From Aureobasidium sp. EXF-3400 (taxonomy: Eukaryota; Ascomycota; Dothideomycetes; Dothideales; Saccotheciaceae): a stretch of DNA of 64,000 nucleotides. The stretch is from NCBI GenBank assembly GCA_024195585.1, contig SWBL01000012.1, forward strand, positions 124,001 to 188,000. Direction: 5' to 3'. How positions within the stretch are numbered: position 1 is the stretch's first letter; every line of letters starts with the position of its first letter. Under the pieces are notes generated by a model. It made no database searches. It was not told the DNA's origin and saw only the letters and a list, made by a program, of their open reading frames with translations. Shown one piece after another: positions 10,302 through 21,423 of the stretch. Both the position numbers and the translations under genes were made by a program.

Positions 10302-12717
10302 TCAACCGAGACCGGACAATCCGCCTTGCTGCGCGAACTTGAGCTGATACTCACGAAGATCTGCCCAGTATCGCTGCTCAGTCTCCTCGTCGTTGGGGTT
10401 ATGAGGGTCGTCATGTCCAGGGTTCACGCGCTCCAGCTTGGCCAGAATGTCGAGGAACGCTTTGAGGTACTCCTCGGCTTGCTGTGCCACTTGTCCCTTG
10501 CGGGACTTGGGCACTTCGAGGAGGGTGCTTGCTACCACACGAGTCTTTGTTGTCTGCAAATCGGATTAGCCACTTTCTGCCTGTCTCCTCTTCTACCAAG
10601 CTACTCACAAGGCTGTCCGCGTTCGGCTCCATGTTCACCCTGTCGATACTGCTCAGAACAGAAAGCAAGTCCCTCACAATAACCTCGCGCTCTTCCGACA
10701 TCTCACGGTCCAGTGCATCAGCAGAAGATCCATCTGAGAGCAACCCATCAAGCTCTGCAGCGACTTCGCTCGACAAGCCAGATTCGGCGCTCTCTGCCTG
10801 GAGCTTGCTTCGGGCCTGCGCCTCGATTAGAGTGAAGTATTTCTCGACGATGTAAGACCGTGTGCAAAGACCGCTGCCGTGGATGTTTGCTTTTTGGATC
10901 TCGTATTGACGTCTTCTCCTATCCTCTGGCGTGGCGTCCACCGTGTTGGGATTCAGAGTTGCTGGATCGCGGGCGTATGATGTGTTTGAGAAATCGAGCC
11001 CAAGCTCGTTTCCGTTGTGGTTGGCGAAGGGGTTATTGTCAGTAGGCCAGATGACAAGCACTGTTGGTAGATCCCTGGTGGCTGATTTGCATCGTTCGAG
11101 TGAATCGTGGAGAACCTTTTTCTGACGATCAATGTCAACCAAGGCATCAACACCCCAAGCCAGCTCCATGGTCGAAAGAGGACTGTAAGACATGAAGATC
11201 CTGACATTAGCATTGAAACCGGCAATCATAGGAACAAGACCAGGAGGCTGCGGCTCGATGTGTCCGGGGAAGATGCAGAAATCGTCGACCTCAACAGGAA
11301 GTGGAGGATAAGGCATGGATGGAGTCTCGGGCGGGATAACAAGCTCGCTGAAAGCAGAGCCGCACTGGTGGATTGTTTTTGAGCTCACAAACATGGTCCA
11401 GAAGATTCTCCTACCCATCTCGAGAGTAATGTTATCAAGGACGTCGTCACGGTTGCCTTCGGTATTCGGACCATTCGATCCGACAGCTGCTGGCAACATC
11501 CCTAGTCGCGTAAAGTTCTGCTCGGTCGGCTTGTGCAGACCAAGAGCTCTGATGATAGTCAGGCATTCACTCCAGTATAAGCGACATTGACGCCATCTGA
11601 ATGTGTAGCAAGCTGAAAGACCAAGGAAGTAGCTGGTTGCAGCATCATGGACACTCAGGTTTTCGTTGTCGAGATAACCTGGTCCACGGGCATCGGCGCA
11701 AACCTTCTGACATTTCAACACAAGCGCCATGTGGTTAGGGAAGTCGAGCTCTCTGCGTTGTGCCTTGAGGTGCAGTCTAGGCTTTCGTGGGAAGGACGCA
11801 ACGAGGGCCGCGACCATTGACGATAGCAGTGCTAGGAAGGCACGGTTGTTGTAGTCTTCTCTTCTCTTCCAGGCTTCGCGGAAGCTGGGTTCGTGTGGAA
11901 AGGGGCACAATGGGTGGATGTATGTGAAGAAGTCGTTGACGAGAAGATCCAACGTCTGGATGTCGCAAATAGATTCTGCCGAGATGGGAGGGTGAGTGGG
12001 ATGAGAAGACAGAGCTGCTAGGGCTTGTGCGGCGTGAGTAGGAGAAGAGGGCGTCGACTGGCCGCTGATGTGCGGCGACTCCTCGAGACGGCGACGCTTG
12101 ATTGCTTCTGCATGACGGTTTGGAGGACCACGACGGCGACTAGGACGTTCGAATGTGCAGGGGATATCCAGAGCAGCGCAAGCTCGGCATGGCGGACCAG
12201 ACTCGTCACACTAAGACGCAGAGTCAGTAGAGTGATGGCAGAAGACAAATTTGGCACAACGGGTGCAGCATACCTTGACCTTGCGAATACTGCACGAGTC
12301 GCATGCCTTGCGCAGACGATTGGCCTTTTGTGGAGTCTCTCCTTGAACTTGAGGACCTTGAGGTTGTGCAGTTGGCGGCGGTGGAGGTGGGCCTAGGGGA
12401 GGTTGTTGATGTTGGTTATGGTGCTGGTCGTGTTGTTGAAGAGGATGTTGATGTTGATGCTGATGCTGATGTTGAGGCTGAGGGTGTGGCGGTTGCTCCT
12501 GCAGCTGCTCGATGCGCTGTTCGATGTGGTTTGGCGCGTTGGGATCGACCTCGCCCTCGGCCTTTGGGTAGATGGCTTGACCAAGCTGACCGAGTTGACT
12601 GAACTGCAACTGCTCCTGCTGGACAGGGTCCAACAATTGTTGCTGGCCCGGAGCAGGATACAAAGTGTAATGCTGCTGGCTGTCGGGCTCAGGGTAGCTG
12701 GACATCTGGTCGTCCAT
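10302..12717 (-). CDS. Zn2Cys6 transcription factor with fungal-specific regulatory domain
   Basis: Exons 12717-12274, 12210-10609 and 10553-10302 give 765 residues. Residues 1-130 are a Gln/His/Pro-rich tract including an (HQ)n run. The binuclear zinc cluster is complete at C139, C142, C149, C156, C159 and C166 (Cx2Cx6Cx6Cx2Cx6C) and is followed by a basic linker RRRGPPNRHAEAIKRRR. The first intron interrupts the cluster just before the third Cys. The middle contains the fungal transcription factor domain (DFFTYIHPLCPFPHEPSF, then a sugar-regulator-like YWSECLTIIRALGLHKP region). I recognise the architecture as a conserved filamentous-fungal regulator but not a named gene, and its targets cannot be inferred here. 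It is divergent from the gene at 13629. Confidence 0.92.
12403..12485. repeat. Hexanucleotide-type microsatellite coding His/Gln run
   Basis: An imperfect run of gatgtt/gatgct-type units inside exon 1 of the Zn2Cys6 gene encodes a His-Gln repeat (HQHQHQHQHP) on the minus strand. Such runs commonly vary in length between strains. Confidence 0.7.
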
Positions 12718-13628
12718 GCAGGCGGATTGCGCCCGTGTCAGGCGGCAGAACTGTGGCAGTCAGTATACACCTTTCTCTCTCTACGGACTATGTCCGGGTT
12801 GCGACGCGTGCCATGATTTAACTCGAATGCGCCGGGAAAAAAACTTACATTCTTGTGGAAGCTGCACACTCGATGATCGGTCGACGACGCGACGATTTCG
12901 ACTCGGCTGATTGCTACGCGATGGAAAGATCGTCAAAACTCGATGGGAAATATGCAGAGCGCGTCGACGGAGATCGAGCAAGTCGTAGTTGAGATGCGAC
13001 TTCGACAGGACGCTATGACCACCAAGTCTGACAGCCTTCCTGACAGATTCCATCACTCATGCTCGACTGAAACCACTGCAAACTCAGGAACCAAGTCTTT
13101 CTGGATGCTGACTCTATACATGTGAAGCACTCACTTGGTGGTCTTATGTTCGAAACATGGAAAAATAGGCCAAGTATCCATGGTCCAGAGCTGGTACGCA
13201 AGATGCAGAACATGCAAGCTTGATAAGGCCAAACCGCCCAAGAGAGCACATAATAAGATGGTAAGCACAGCCTAATTATTCCTACACCTCCGTCACTTGC
13301 AAGAAGAGAGTCTGGTAAACACACCTTGATGGACTTCTTATCTCTGCTCTACATTGTGCCTCGCAATCTGGGAGAGAGCAGAGAGCAACAGTGTTTCGGG
13401 GTTTCGCGCTACGGGCCGGCCAAAGGTGGAGTCGATGCATCCCGGGCGCGTGGGATGCGCATTCGATCCCTCATCCGCTTTTGTTGTCTACACACCGATA
13501 CTGTCTCCTATCCGCCATTCTCCTCTTATCAAGTCAATGAATACACCATACCAGTCGCCTAGCCTCTCGGGAACATCAATATCAATCCAGCCTACACATC
13601 TCCGCAGATCATGCTTTGCTGAAGGCAT
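12718..13628. promoter_or_regulatory. Divergent promoter region
   Basis: About 910 bp between the divergently read Zn2Cys6 gene and the 851-aa protein gene. It carries only short open frames without plausible splice partners, so I call it regulatory sequence and leaders. Confidence 0.4.
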
Positions 13629-16184
13629 ATGGAGCCTTCACCGTGGCACAACGCTGTAAACACAGCCAACACGACCACATCCTACGCGTCTTTACCGAAT
13701 GGCTCCTGCAACTTTCGTCCACTCAGTAGCGGCTCGGGAGCCCCGACATGCGGCTGTCGTAGATTCTGGCTCGACAGACCCCTAGATAGTCAAAATGCAT
13801 CTTCCGTCCTCTGCGCCTGCGGCCATCACGCTTGCTTCCACGACGTTACAGTCGACTCTGCTCCAACTGCAACTGCCAACCTGATGCGACACAGCAGCGC
13901 CCCATCTATACCCACAAACCAACACAATACCACTCTACAAATTCAGCCGCCATCCGTTCCTCCACAAGATGAGAACACACATGATCAAATAGAGTCCTCA
14001 AGGGTTGCACCCTTATCTAACGACATCTGGGGACGTTTGAACAACTTTGCGCGATGGCAGCAAGACCCCACTTGGATACCGTCCACTGCACCGGCCAGTG
14101 TTTTGTCATACGAACCGCAACCAGAGCAGCAGCAGACGCCCAGCGAGCCATCGCCGGTAAAGAGTACAACGTCCAACGAACGGCCATATGCGTCACTGTT
14201 CCCGAACATGGACGGCTTGATGGCCAGCCCTACTGTTCGAGGAACACCCACTGCCGATTACGTACCTGACTCACTACAAACCGATGTGCCTCTCGATGTT
14301 CAACACAATCAAAGAGAATCTCATTCAGTTCACGATCAGCCTTCGATCCCCGCAGACTTGAACACAGAAGCACCCGAAGTTGTAGATACGAAACCATGTC
14401 TAGAGGTTACAAAATTCGTCGACAGCAAATCACAAGAAGCACCAAGTACACCAACTAAAGCCGTGACGACAGACGTGCAAAACATTCTTCAGAGCTGTGT
14501 TCGGCGATTAGAAACACTTGAGACTTATTCTTTTTCGCACGTACCCCTTGACGAAGTACATGAAAAGTTTGAACTTCTTGATGGCCGCTTACTTGAAATG
14601 GAATACTGGAGGAAAGACATTGACGCTCGTCTTCAGCAATCTAAAATGGCTCTCGAGGACTCGCAAGCATCAACCTCTTCGCAGGACCTTAAGACCCGCG
14701 CTGGCAGTAAGGCACTTCTATCTCGCGTTTCGGATGTCGAGGATCGATTGGCCGATCTGGAAAGCGCACAGCCTTCGTACGCCAACCCATGGGAGATTGA
14801 AGTCGTCCTTCTTCCTTTCGGCCGTACATTAAAAGGAGTGTGGCATGATTCGACTGAAAACAACCCACAAGGCCCCAACACGCCCGCGTCGCAATGCGAC
14901 CAAGCTGGATCATCTGGCAGCTTGCTTGCCCCGACAGGAAACAAAGAACCTGCCTGGACTGCAGACACAATCGAAGCCTGGGCGAACACCATCAACCCAT
15001 GGCTTTGGCCAAAATCACCAGGTCCGAATAGCAATCTGTTCAAACGTCTCCAGAGTCGAGGACTTATTCGTAACGTCAGCGTTGTCGACACTGGTGCGCA
15101 CGGTATCTGGGAGTCAATCAAGGACGCTTTTGCAGACTTTGTTGACACACAGCCATTCTATCGTACAAACAACCAACAGCAACCATACGAAGCATTGAGA
15201 GAAGCATTTGTGCCGCTGCGAAAGATCAAGAAGTCTTCGTGGCTTCGTTACCTGGAACCACATGAGTTGATCACTCCTGCTACGTGGGATATATCATTCC
15301 TAGATTCGGGCGTTTTCATGAACGGCAAAGGCGGCCGCAAACGTCTTTATATGACCACTGCTGATGGTTACATTCAGCCAGGAAAGACTGGTTGGACGTG
15401 GCAGCAAATACGCGATCTACCACGCTACGAGAACGCCATCGCTAGGTCCGGCTCATTGTTCAGCAGGGAAGCACCCTCAGAGCCTTTCTGGGCACACATG
15501 GCCGCTCTTGATGACGCACCTACATTTTCATCCTTCATATCGCAACACAGCAACACTTCGCTTGGCAAACGTCGCAGCTCTGGTGTCACTTTCGAAGACC
15601 TGGAGATCGGAAGCCCTTCAGCCAAATCATACACCTCAAGCTCATCTGGCGACACGGTCACTCCTCGCTTCTCAGAATCCTTCCCTATCATCACGAAAAG
15701 AGCATCTCAGTCAAAACGTCGCGAAAGTCCAGAATGCACACCAGTCGCCTACCAAAAACGTCGTCGCACATCTGGCTCTCCTAGCAGATACCGAGGAGGA
15801 CTCGAAGAGCTGACACCGAGGTGGTCACACGAGCCCCCAACACCAATGCTGGAGAACGCTTGGGAGACACGCAGTCAATGCATAGCAGGATCAAGCAGAA
15901 AGAGACTCAGCACACCTACCGCATATGCAACGCCGCACAGCCACAATGTCAGCAATGTCGTCGACCTTGCTATGGCAGATGGAGGAGACACAGAAGCCGA
16001 GTCTGTAGGCTCTGACCCAGCTGAGAGTGAGCATGAATGGGCGGGGCTTGATGAGGATGGGGATGTTAGTGATATGTCGCATCTGACTTCGCAATCCAGC
16101 TTCTCTGCTAGCGAATGGGTTGAAGACGAAAACGAATCATTCAACCAAGATGGAGATGATGGCGACAGTCTTTACGAGCCATGA
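13629..16184 (+). CDS. Unrecognised 851-aa protein with N-terminal Cys/His motif and acidic tail
   Basis: One uninterrupted exon, 851 residues. Near the N-terminus C41 and C43 (CGCRRFW) and C62, C64, H66, H67, C69 and H71 (CACGHHACFH) form a compact Cys/His cluster that could bind zinc. A long disordered Pro/Ser/Gln-rich segment follows. Residues ~285-350 form a coiled-coil-like stretch (heptad-like leucines around LDEVHEKFELLDGRLLEMEYW). A conserved-looking globular part spans ~390-620 (WEIEVVLLPFGRTLKGVW, LWPKSPGPNSNLFKRLQSRG). A Ser/Arg-rich region with basic KRR runs and a strongly acidic C-terminus end the chain. This suggests a nuclear, chromatin- or nucleic-acid-associated protein, but that is inference and I do not recognise the family. 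Confidence 0.8.
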   Translation: MEPSPWHNAVNTANTTTSYASLPNGSCNFRPLSSGSGAPTCGCRRFWLDRPLDSQNASSVLCACGHHACFHDVTVDSAPTATANLMRHSSAPSIPTNQHNTTLQIQPPSVPPQDENTHDQIESSRVAPLSNDIWGRLNNFARWQQDPTWIPSTAPASVLSYEPQPEQQQTPSEPSPVKSTTSNERPYASLFPNMDGLMASPTVRGTPTADYVPDSLQTDVPLDVQHNQRESHSVHDQPSIPADLNTEAPEVVDTKPCLEVTKFVDSKSQEAPSTPTKAVTTDVQNILQSCVRRLETLETYSFSHVPLDEVHEKFELLDGRLLEMEYWRKDIDARLQQSKMALEDSQASTSSQDLKTRAGSKALLSRVSDVEDRLADLESAQPSYANPWEIEVVLLPFGRTLKGVWHDSTENNPQGPNTPASQCDQAGSSGSLLAPTGNKEPAWTADTIEAWANTINPWLWPKSPGPNSNLFKRLQSRGLIRNVSVVDTGAHGIWESIKDAFADFVDTQPFYRTNNQQQPYEALREAFVPLRKIKKSSWLRYLEPHELITPATWDISFLDSGVFMNGKGGRKRLYMTTADGYIQPGKTGWTWQQIRDLPRYENAIARSGSLFSREAPSEPFWAHMAALDDAPTFSSFISQHSNTSLGKRRSSGVTFEDLEIGSPSAKSYTSSSSGDTVTPRFSESFPIITKRASQSKRRESPECTPVAYQKRRRTSGSPSRYRGGLEELTPRWSHEPPTPMLENAWETRSQCIAGSSRKRLSTPTAYATPHSHNVSNVVDLAMADGGDTEAESVGSDPAESEHEWAGLDEDGDVSDMSHLTSQSSFSASEWVEDENESFNQDGDDGDSLYEP

Positions 16185-16790
16185 GGAGTCCTTTGGAGTT
16201 TTTTTTGTATATCTCTTTCTTTTTTGGTTTGTACACACATGGCAATGAGCGCATTTTTTATGGGCGTTTTGAATATAGGTTAGGTTTAGCATTATATCTC
16301 TGGAGGTTGCAATTACATCCTCCCTCCCCTTGTTTCAGAGTCCATCCCACTCCGCCTGCAGTGACAAGCAGAATTCTTACTATAAAAAGGCACAAACTGT
16401 TTCTGGAGGAGAGGCGTGTCCATCGAGAACTGATAAAGTTGTTGCTTCTTTAGTAGACATGGTGCTATTTCTTGACAGTCTTGTGCAGTTTTATAGCTAC
16501 ACGCGTTACATACTTTAGAACACGGGGAGGATATGGAACGTATTTTCAAAATAAAGAAGTCTTCTCATTATGCTCTTCAGTGAGCTTGGAATTGCTATCT
16601 TAAGTGTCTCTTTCTCCGGACTTCTTGTGAGCAAGGAGGGGTCTTGCCGCCAAGCTTCTGTGCTTCGACCTTTCATGCTCTTCAAGCGAGCGGTTTTCCT
16701 CTCTTGATACCCATCGTGGTGTTAAACGTATTTTCGCCTTTTCGCCTTTCTCAAATCTTCCTTCAGGATTTGCAGCCAAAGTGATCACAG
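16185..16790. other. Convergent intergenic region holding repeat copy 1
   Basis: The 3' flanks of the 851-aa gene (plus) and the coiled-coil gene (minus) meet here. The only distinctive content is the dispersed repeat copy at 16388-16531. Confidence 0.5.
16388..16531 (+). repeat. Dispersed ~140-bp repeat, copy 1
   Basis: By eye this aligns with copy 3 over its whole length, from the aggcacaaa start to the cacggggagga end. The best core is TATAGCTACACGCGTTACAT, followed by CTTTAGAACACGGGGAGGA. It shares the ctttagtag block and the terminal ACACGGGGAGGA block with copy 2. No intact open frame is conserved among copies. Confidence 0.75.
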
Positions 16791-18202
16791 TCAAGACGAA
16801 GCCAGGACTTTCATTTTGCAGATGATGACTGATTCGCCCTTCCACATGTCAGTAAAGTATGAGGACATCATAGAGGAGATTCTTACCTTGACATCATTTT
16901 CAAACGTCTTTTTGATCAACATGGGAAAGATGCAAGCGGATATCTGTCCTTCGTCTTCTCCATGCACCTCATCCATGTACTTCAGGTCGATCTTTCGAGG
17001 TCCATCTCCATCCACAGCCTCATCCAGCCTCAGAAAATACTCTGCTTCTTGCTGATAAAGGACTTGCACGATGTTAATGTGTGGTTCGATTGCCGTTCTT
17101 AGATGGTTGGCAACGACTTGAGTGTTAAGAGTGCTGCTCAACCTGCTTAGGACTGTCTGCACACCTTGAGTCAAAAGTGACAGCAGCTGCTTTTCGATTG
17201 CACCATCGACAATCTGTTCTTTCTGGAGAAGTTCTCTGGTGAGTAAAACCCATTGAGCCTTCTTCTGCTGAGCAGCCACAGAATCGCCTACAAACACAAG
17301 AAGTCAGCTCAATGCTCTCTGGTACAAGAAGCTACTCACCTGGAATGAGATTGTAGAGATTTTTGGCTAACACCATGGGCCCCTCGGACGCATGGCCACA
17401 AATCCAGTGCGCGTTGACTAGCTCTTGGAATGCGCCGGCGAATACGGCTATCAGAGTGTACATCTTCTCAGTAGTTGTGTCGCCTTGGAGGCCAGGAATT
17501 TTCTTACGGAGCCATTCTGCCGTTCCCTGGCACGACGGATCGAATACTCAGATACTGTTAGTCGGCTGATCCAGTACAATTCGTAATGGCGATCGCGAGG
17601 CTTACCTGGTTTTTCCCGACGCACCACTTCCAAGGCCCAATTACGCACAGCACTGAAGAGATCGTTCATCTTGGTTTGGATTCTGGTGTCGGAGAGTTGT
17701 CCATGAAGTCGAGTCGAGTTGGTTATACTTGCTTTGTACCTCTGGATCTCTTCCTGGAGCCTTTTGATTTCATCGTCTTTCTGTTGCGCTTGAGCATCAG
17801 ATGCGCCACGAAAGTTTCTGAGATGGTTGTACTGTTGCAACAGCTCAGAGTTCTTATTTGAAGCTGCCTTGGTTTGCTCTCGAAGACGATCTCGCTCTTC
17901 TCTAAGCCTGTTTTGACCTTGTTCAAGGAAATAGCTCTCTTCTCGGTAGTTCTCGCACTTCTCCCTAGCACGCTCAAGGTTCGATTGGGCATCGTGCAAA
18001 TCTCTCTTGCACAGGTCAAGTCTCCTTTGCATATCGGCTATGGTTTGATTTCTGCTTCAGAGTCAGCTTGAGATATATTCAAAGCGAAGTTCTAGTGTGA
18101 CCTAGTGGTGGGAGGCATTTCGGCTTCTTGATGGTTGCCGGAAAGTTGTTGTTGATGTTGTGGAAAAACAATCTTCGAAGAAGAAGAATTTGCAGCTCCC
18201 AT
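16791..18202 (-). CDS. Unrecognised 400-aa protein with N-terminal coiled coil, divergent partner of Hsp70-like gene
   Basis: Five exons (18202-18102, 18051-17606, 17546-17340, 17287-16887, 16838-16791) join in phase to give 400 residues. Residues ~35-125 are a strong coiled coil (RRLDLCKRDLHDAQSNLERA onwards, rich in Glu, Gln, Arg and Leu). The C-terminal half is a mostly helical domain containing TAEWLRKKIPG, FAGAFQELVNAHWICGHAS and a terminal hydrophobic strand (ESVIICKMKVLASS). The first donor is weak (GTCACA) but keeps phase. The last intron (16886-16839) is 48 bp, a multiple of three with no stop, so retaining it would insert 16 residues. No enzyme motif is visible and the function is unknown. 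It shares a 393-bp promoter with the Hsp70-like gene. Confidence 0.8.
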
Positions 18203-18595
18203 GAGAAATGAAGAAAGGACTAAGAGGTGAGACGATTCCGCGACTGAAATGGTTGCATGTGTTTCAAACACCCACGATCTGATATTCACTGACTTCTGTA
18301 GGCCTAAGCCATTGATACTTCTTCTAAAAGTTATACTCAAATGGCGTCAGCTTATTCACTGAGCAATCACTCCTCTACCATCCAGCTCCGGACACTAATT
18401 AAGTTTGCAGTCACCAGTTCACTCACCTTACTAAACTCACTGGATTTCACTTCTTCCTGTTCTGTTCCACTCTTCTCTATAAATATACTTCTCCCTCCCC
18501 ACTACCTCTACAGCACTTCTCTGCTTTCCAAATCTCTTCATACTCTTTTCTCTTCCACTGTTGACAACATATCACCACAAAAATCTTCTAGCAAC
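18203..18595. promoter_or_regulatory. Shared divergent promoter of coiled-coil and Hsp70-like genes
   Basis: A 393-bp region between two ATGs read outwards. A TATAAATA box lies at 18478-18485, about 110 bp before the plus-strand ATG, followed by a CT-rich leader typical of expressed fungal genes. Confidence 0.6.
18478..18485 (+). promoter_or_regulatory. TATA box of Hsp70-like gene
   Basis: TATAAATA preceded by a pyrimidine run and followed by a CT-rich leader up to the ATG at 18596. Confidence 0.5.
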
Positions 18596-20541
18596 ATGGC
18601 ACCGTCGAAAGGTCGCGATCGTCTGATCGTCGGTATCGATTTTGGAACTACATTCTCTGGCTGCGCGATAGCCTACAGCGGCGATCCAGAAGCTGCAGAC
18701 GAGATTCAAGTCGTCAAGAAGTGAGGCAATGTGCTAAATGGTTTTGGAACCACACCCGCTAATCATTGACAGCTGGCCTGGATCCAACGGCATCACATCT
18801 GACAAAGTCCCTTCCGAGATTGTCTACGAGAACACTATGCCAACCTCAGGTATCAAACGTAACTGGAATGGTGAAGCTATCGACAACAACAAGTTTCGCT
18901 GGGGCCTCGAGATCAAGCCCGACGAAACCCGCTTGCGCTGTCTGAAGCTTCGACTTGATCCGAAACAAAGACTCCCAAACTATGTCTCCAAAGAAGAGCT
19001 GTGCAAGGAACTTCAGAGGAGTGGCAAGACCGCTGAAGAAGCCATTTCTGACTATCTCACCGAGATTTATCGCCGGGCCAAGGAGGCTTTGGTTAAGCGT
19101 TTCACTCAAAACATGGTCTCCTCAACAACCATTGAAGTTGTGCTGACAGTTCCTGCTGTCTGGACCGATGCCGCAAAAGATGCCACACTGAGAGCTGCTC
19201 AGAAAGCTGGTATGGGCCCTGAACTCTACATGATCAGCGAGCCCGAAGCGGCCGCCATCTATGCACTCAAGTCCATGGGACAAAAGCAGAAGTTACTCAA
19301 GGTGGGAGACAACTTCATCGTCTGCGACGCTGGAGGTGGTACGGTTGATCTGATCAGGTAAATTTCTGCTGATTATAATATCTCATATGCACATTCTCTA
19401 ACAGATTTCAACAGTTACGAGATCCGCTCATTATCACCACTTCGCCTTGAAGAGTCTGCAATTGGACATGGAGCTCTGTGTGGCGGTGTCTTTCTCAACA
19501 TGAGATTCAAGAATCTTGTGGAGTCTCGAATGGGCACTGAAGCATTCAAGAGCCTCTGCGAGCGAAAGCCTAAATGCATGAATGTCGCTCTCAACGAGTT
19601 CGAGGACTACGTCAAACGCAACTTCAATCCCTTTGAGCAGTCAGTCTACATACGATGCAAACAACTTCAACATCCCTTTCCCGGGTGCTCCCGATAACGC
19701 TGCCATGGGTATTGATTCTGGATTCTTCATACTGTCATCTGCAGAAGTGGCAGAAGTCTTCAGGCCTCTGATAAACGACATTATTGGTCTCGTTGAGAGA
19801 CAGCGCATCAGACTCGCAGCACACGACAAAACAGCCAAGGGTGTCATCCTGGTGGGTGGATTTGGGATGTCAAATTTCCTCTTCCAAAGTTTGAAGCAAC
19901 GCTTTGCAGATGAAGATCCTCCGCCGACTTATACCAGAACGACGGAAGATCCAGAGCCAGAGTTAGAGGGACCGAGATTTATTGTCATGCAACCCGAGAA
20001 CTCCTGGACTGCAGTTGTGAGGGGCGCGGTCTTGTCCAACCTAGAGGACAAGCTCGTGCTAAGCAGAAAGGCGAGACGCCACTATGGCATCAAATGCCAC
20101 ATGTCCTGGGACCCTGCACTTCACTCGCGTTCAGTCAGATACTTGGACCCACATACTCAAGAATATAGAGCATCAAACCAGATGTCATGGCATGTCAATG
20201 TGGGTCAGGATATGCCAACTAGATCACCCATCACTCTTCCATTCTTTTTTACGAGGGATTGGGAAGATGGCTATCCCGACAGTCATACCGTCAGCATCAT
20301 GGTTAGCGATAATGAGATTGCACCCCAAGAGTACAACAATTTGGACATCTCCAAACTTTGCACACTCGACGCAAACCTCCGCAAAGTTCCTCGCAGAAGC
20401 TTCAAGAAGAAGACCAAGAACGGCAAGTCGTACCGCCAGCTTAACTTCGAAATTGGCATGCAGATTGACAGCGGCGGACTGGTATTCGACTTGAGAGTCA
20501 ACGACATCGTCTACGGTACAGTCAAGGCCAACTACGAATAA
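18596..20541 (+). CDS. Hsp70-like (HSPA12-type) ATPase with an apparent 4-bp frameshift
   Basis: Exons 18596-18720, 18773-19357 and 19415-20541. The actin/Hsp70 ATPase motifs are in order: IVGIDFGTTFSG (phosphate 1), LTVPAVWTDAAKDA, ISEPEAAAIYAL, VCDAGGGTVDLISYEI (phosphate 2) and VILVGGFGMSNFLFQ (adenosine). It lacks a canonical Hsp70 substrate-binding domain, as is usual for the fungal HSPA12-type family, whose clients are poorly known. The frame breaks at 19638-19645, where CAGT occurs twice in tandem. With both copies the coding length is 1837 nt, not divisible by three. With one copy it is 1833 nt, which gives 610 residues and a continuous family-like sequence through FEDYVKRNFNPFEQ and FNIPFPG. 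No intron could span the site. It is either an assembly error or a recent disabling mutation. Confidence 0.85.
19638..19645 (+). other. CAGT tandem duplication breaking the Hsp70-like frame
   Basis: The sequence reads GAG-CAGT-CAGT-CTACATAC. Upstream the FNPFEQ frame is open; downstream the YDANNFNIPFPG frame is shifted by +1. Only CAG dinucleotide acceptors inside the duplication itself are available, so splicing does not explain the shift. Confidence 0.85.
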
Positions 20542-21423
20542 AGAAACACAAGAGAGATACTATCTCATGGAGCAGCAACTCTGGGACGACAATCGCTACG
20601 ATATCAAGACATTCTACGAAAAAAGTGGATCTCACATGCGAGGAGCGAGACAAGAAAATATTTAGCGGAGAAAGAATACGATCGGGAAGAGAGATTCAAG
20701 ACATATCAACATATCATGAGATCGATGGACAAAGAAGAATCAAAACAGCAGAAAACATAGAAAAGCACAAAAAAAATACAGAGTTTTGCTCTACCAAATC
20801 ATTGTTCCATTGTACCATGCCTTCTTCAAGTGACTCAAGTAAAACTGATTAGGAAACAGTCGATCATGTTATGTAGGAAAGAGCGAGTCAGCCGAGAATG
20901 TTACACAAGAGATCAAGAAGGAGCGCGCAGAAAGAGCGCTCCTTCCGAAGTTCGTCTCGCTCGTGAAACACTGCTGCAATGCAAGTAACGTCCTCACCGT
21001 GTGCTGGAGACAGTCACAATCTTGCAATTGACGCCTTCTCCATTCCGAGATATAAGGGGTTATGAGCTATCGAAATACACAGTTACAACTCGAGAATGAG
21101 CTTGGCCACTGAGATAGCCTTTAGTAGGGTTCTCTCCATGGAAACCACATTCTTCAAAAAAGTATTGTGCATTTCTATAGCTATATTGTGACTGGTTTTC
21201 GCACACGGGGAGGATGGAAGATGATATTTCAGCCATCGAGATAACGCGACGCCAGTCTTAAGAGTTTGACCATACATTAGACAAAGGGCGTTATGGACTA
21301 AGAGGAAAGGACGACGAAGGAAAAGAAGACGAGCATGTGACCATGCTCCTTCCTCCAAAGCTCCATCTTGAGTGCGTTAAAGAAGATGGCAGAGGTCTTG
21401 TATACACATAGCGCACCGCTCTA
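20542..21423. other. Convergent intergenic region holding repeat copy 2
   Basis: About 880 bp between the Hsp70-like gene and CPS1, whose 3' ends face each other. The first ~250 bp are purine-rich and probably 3' UTR. The dispersed repeat copy lies at 21100-21214. No gene is seen. Confidence 0.5.
21100..21214 (+). repeat. Dispersed repeat, copy 2 (more diverged)
   Basis: Shares AGTATTGTGCATTT, TATAGCT and GCACACGGGGAGGA with copy 3 and CTTTAGTAG with copy 1, in the same order and orientation. The segment between TATAGCT and the end block has diverged. Confidence 0.65.

Noticed and set aside
19350..19700. Programmed ribosomal frameshift in the Hsp70-like gene
   Set aside because: No slippery heptamer precedes the break, and the tandem CAGT duplication is a simpler explanation.
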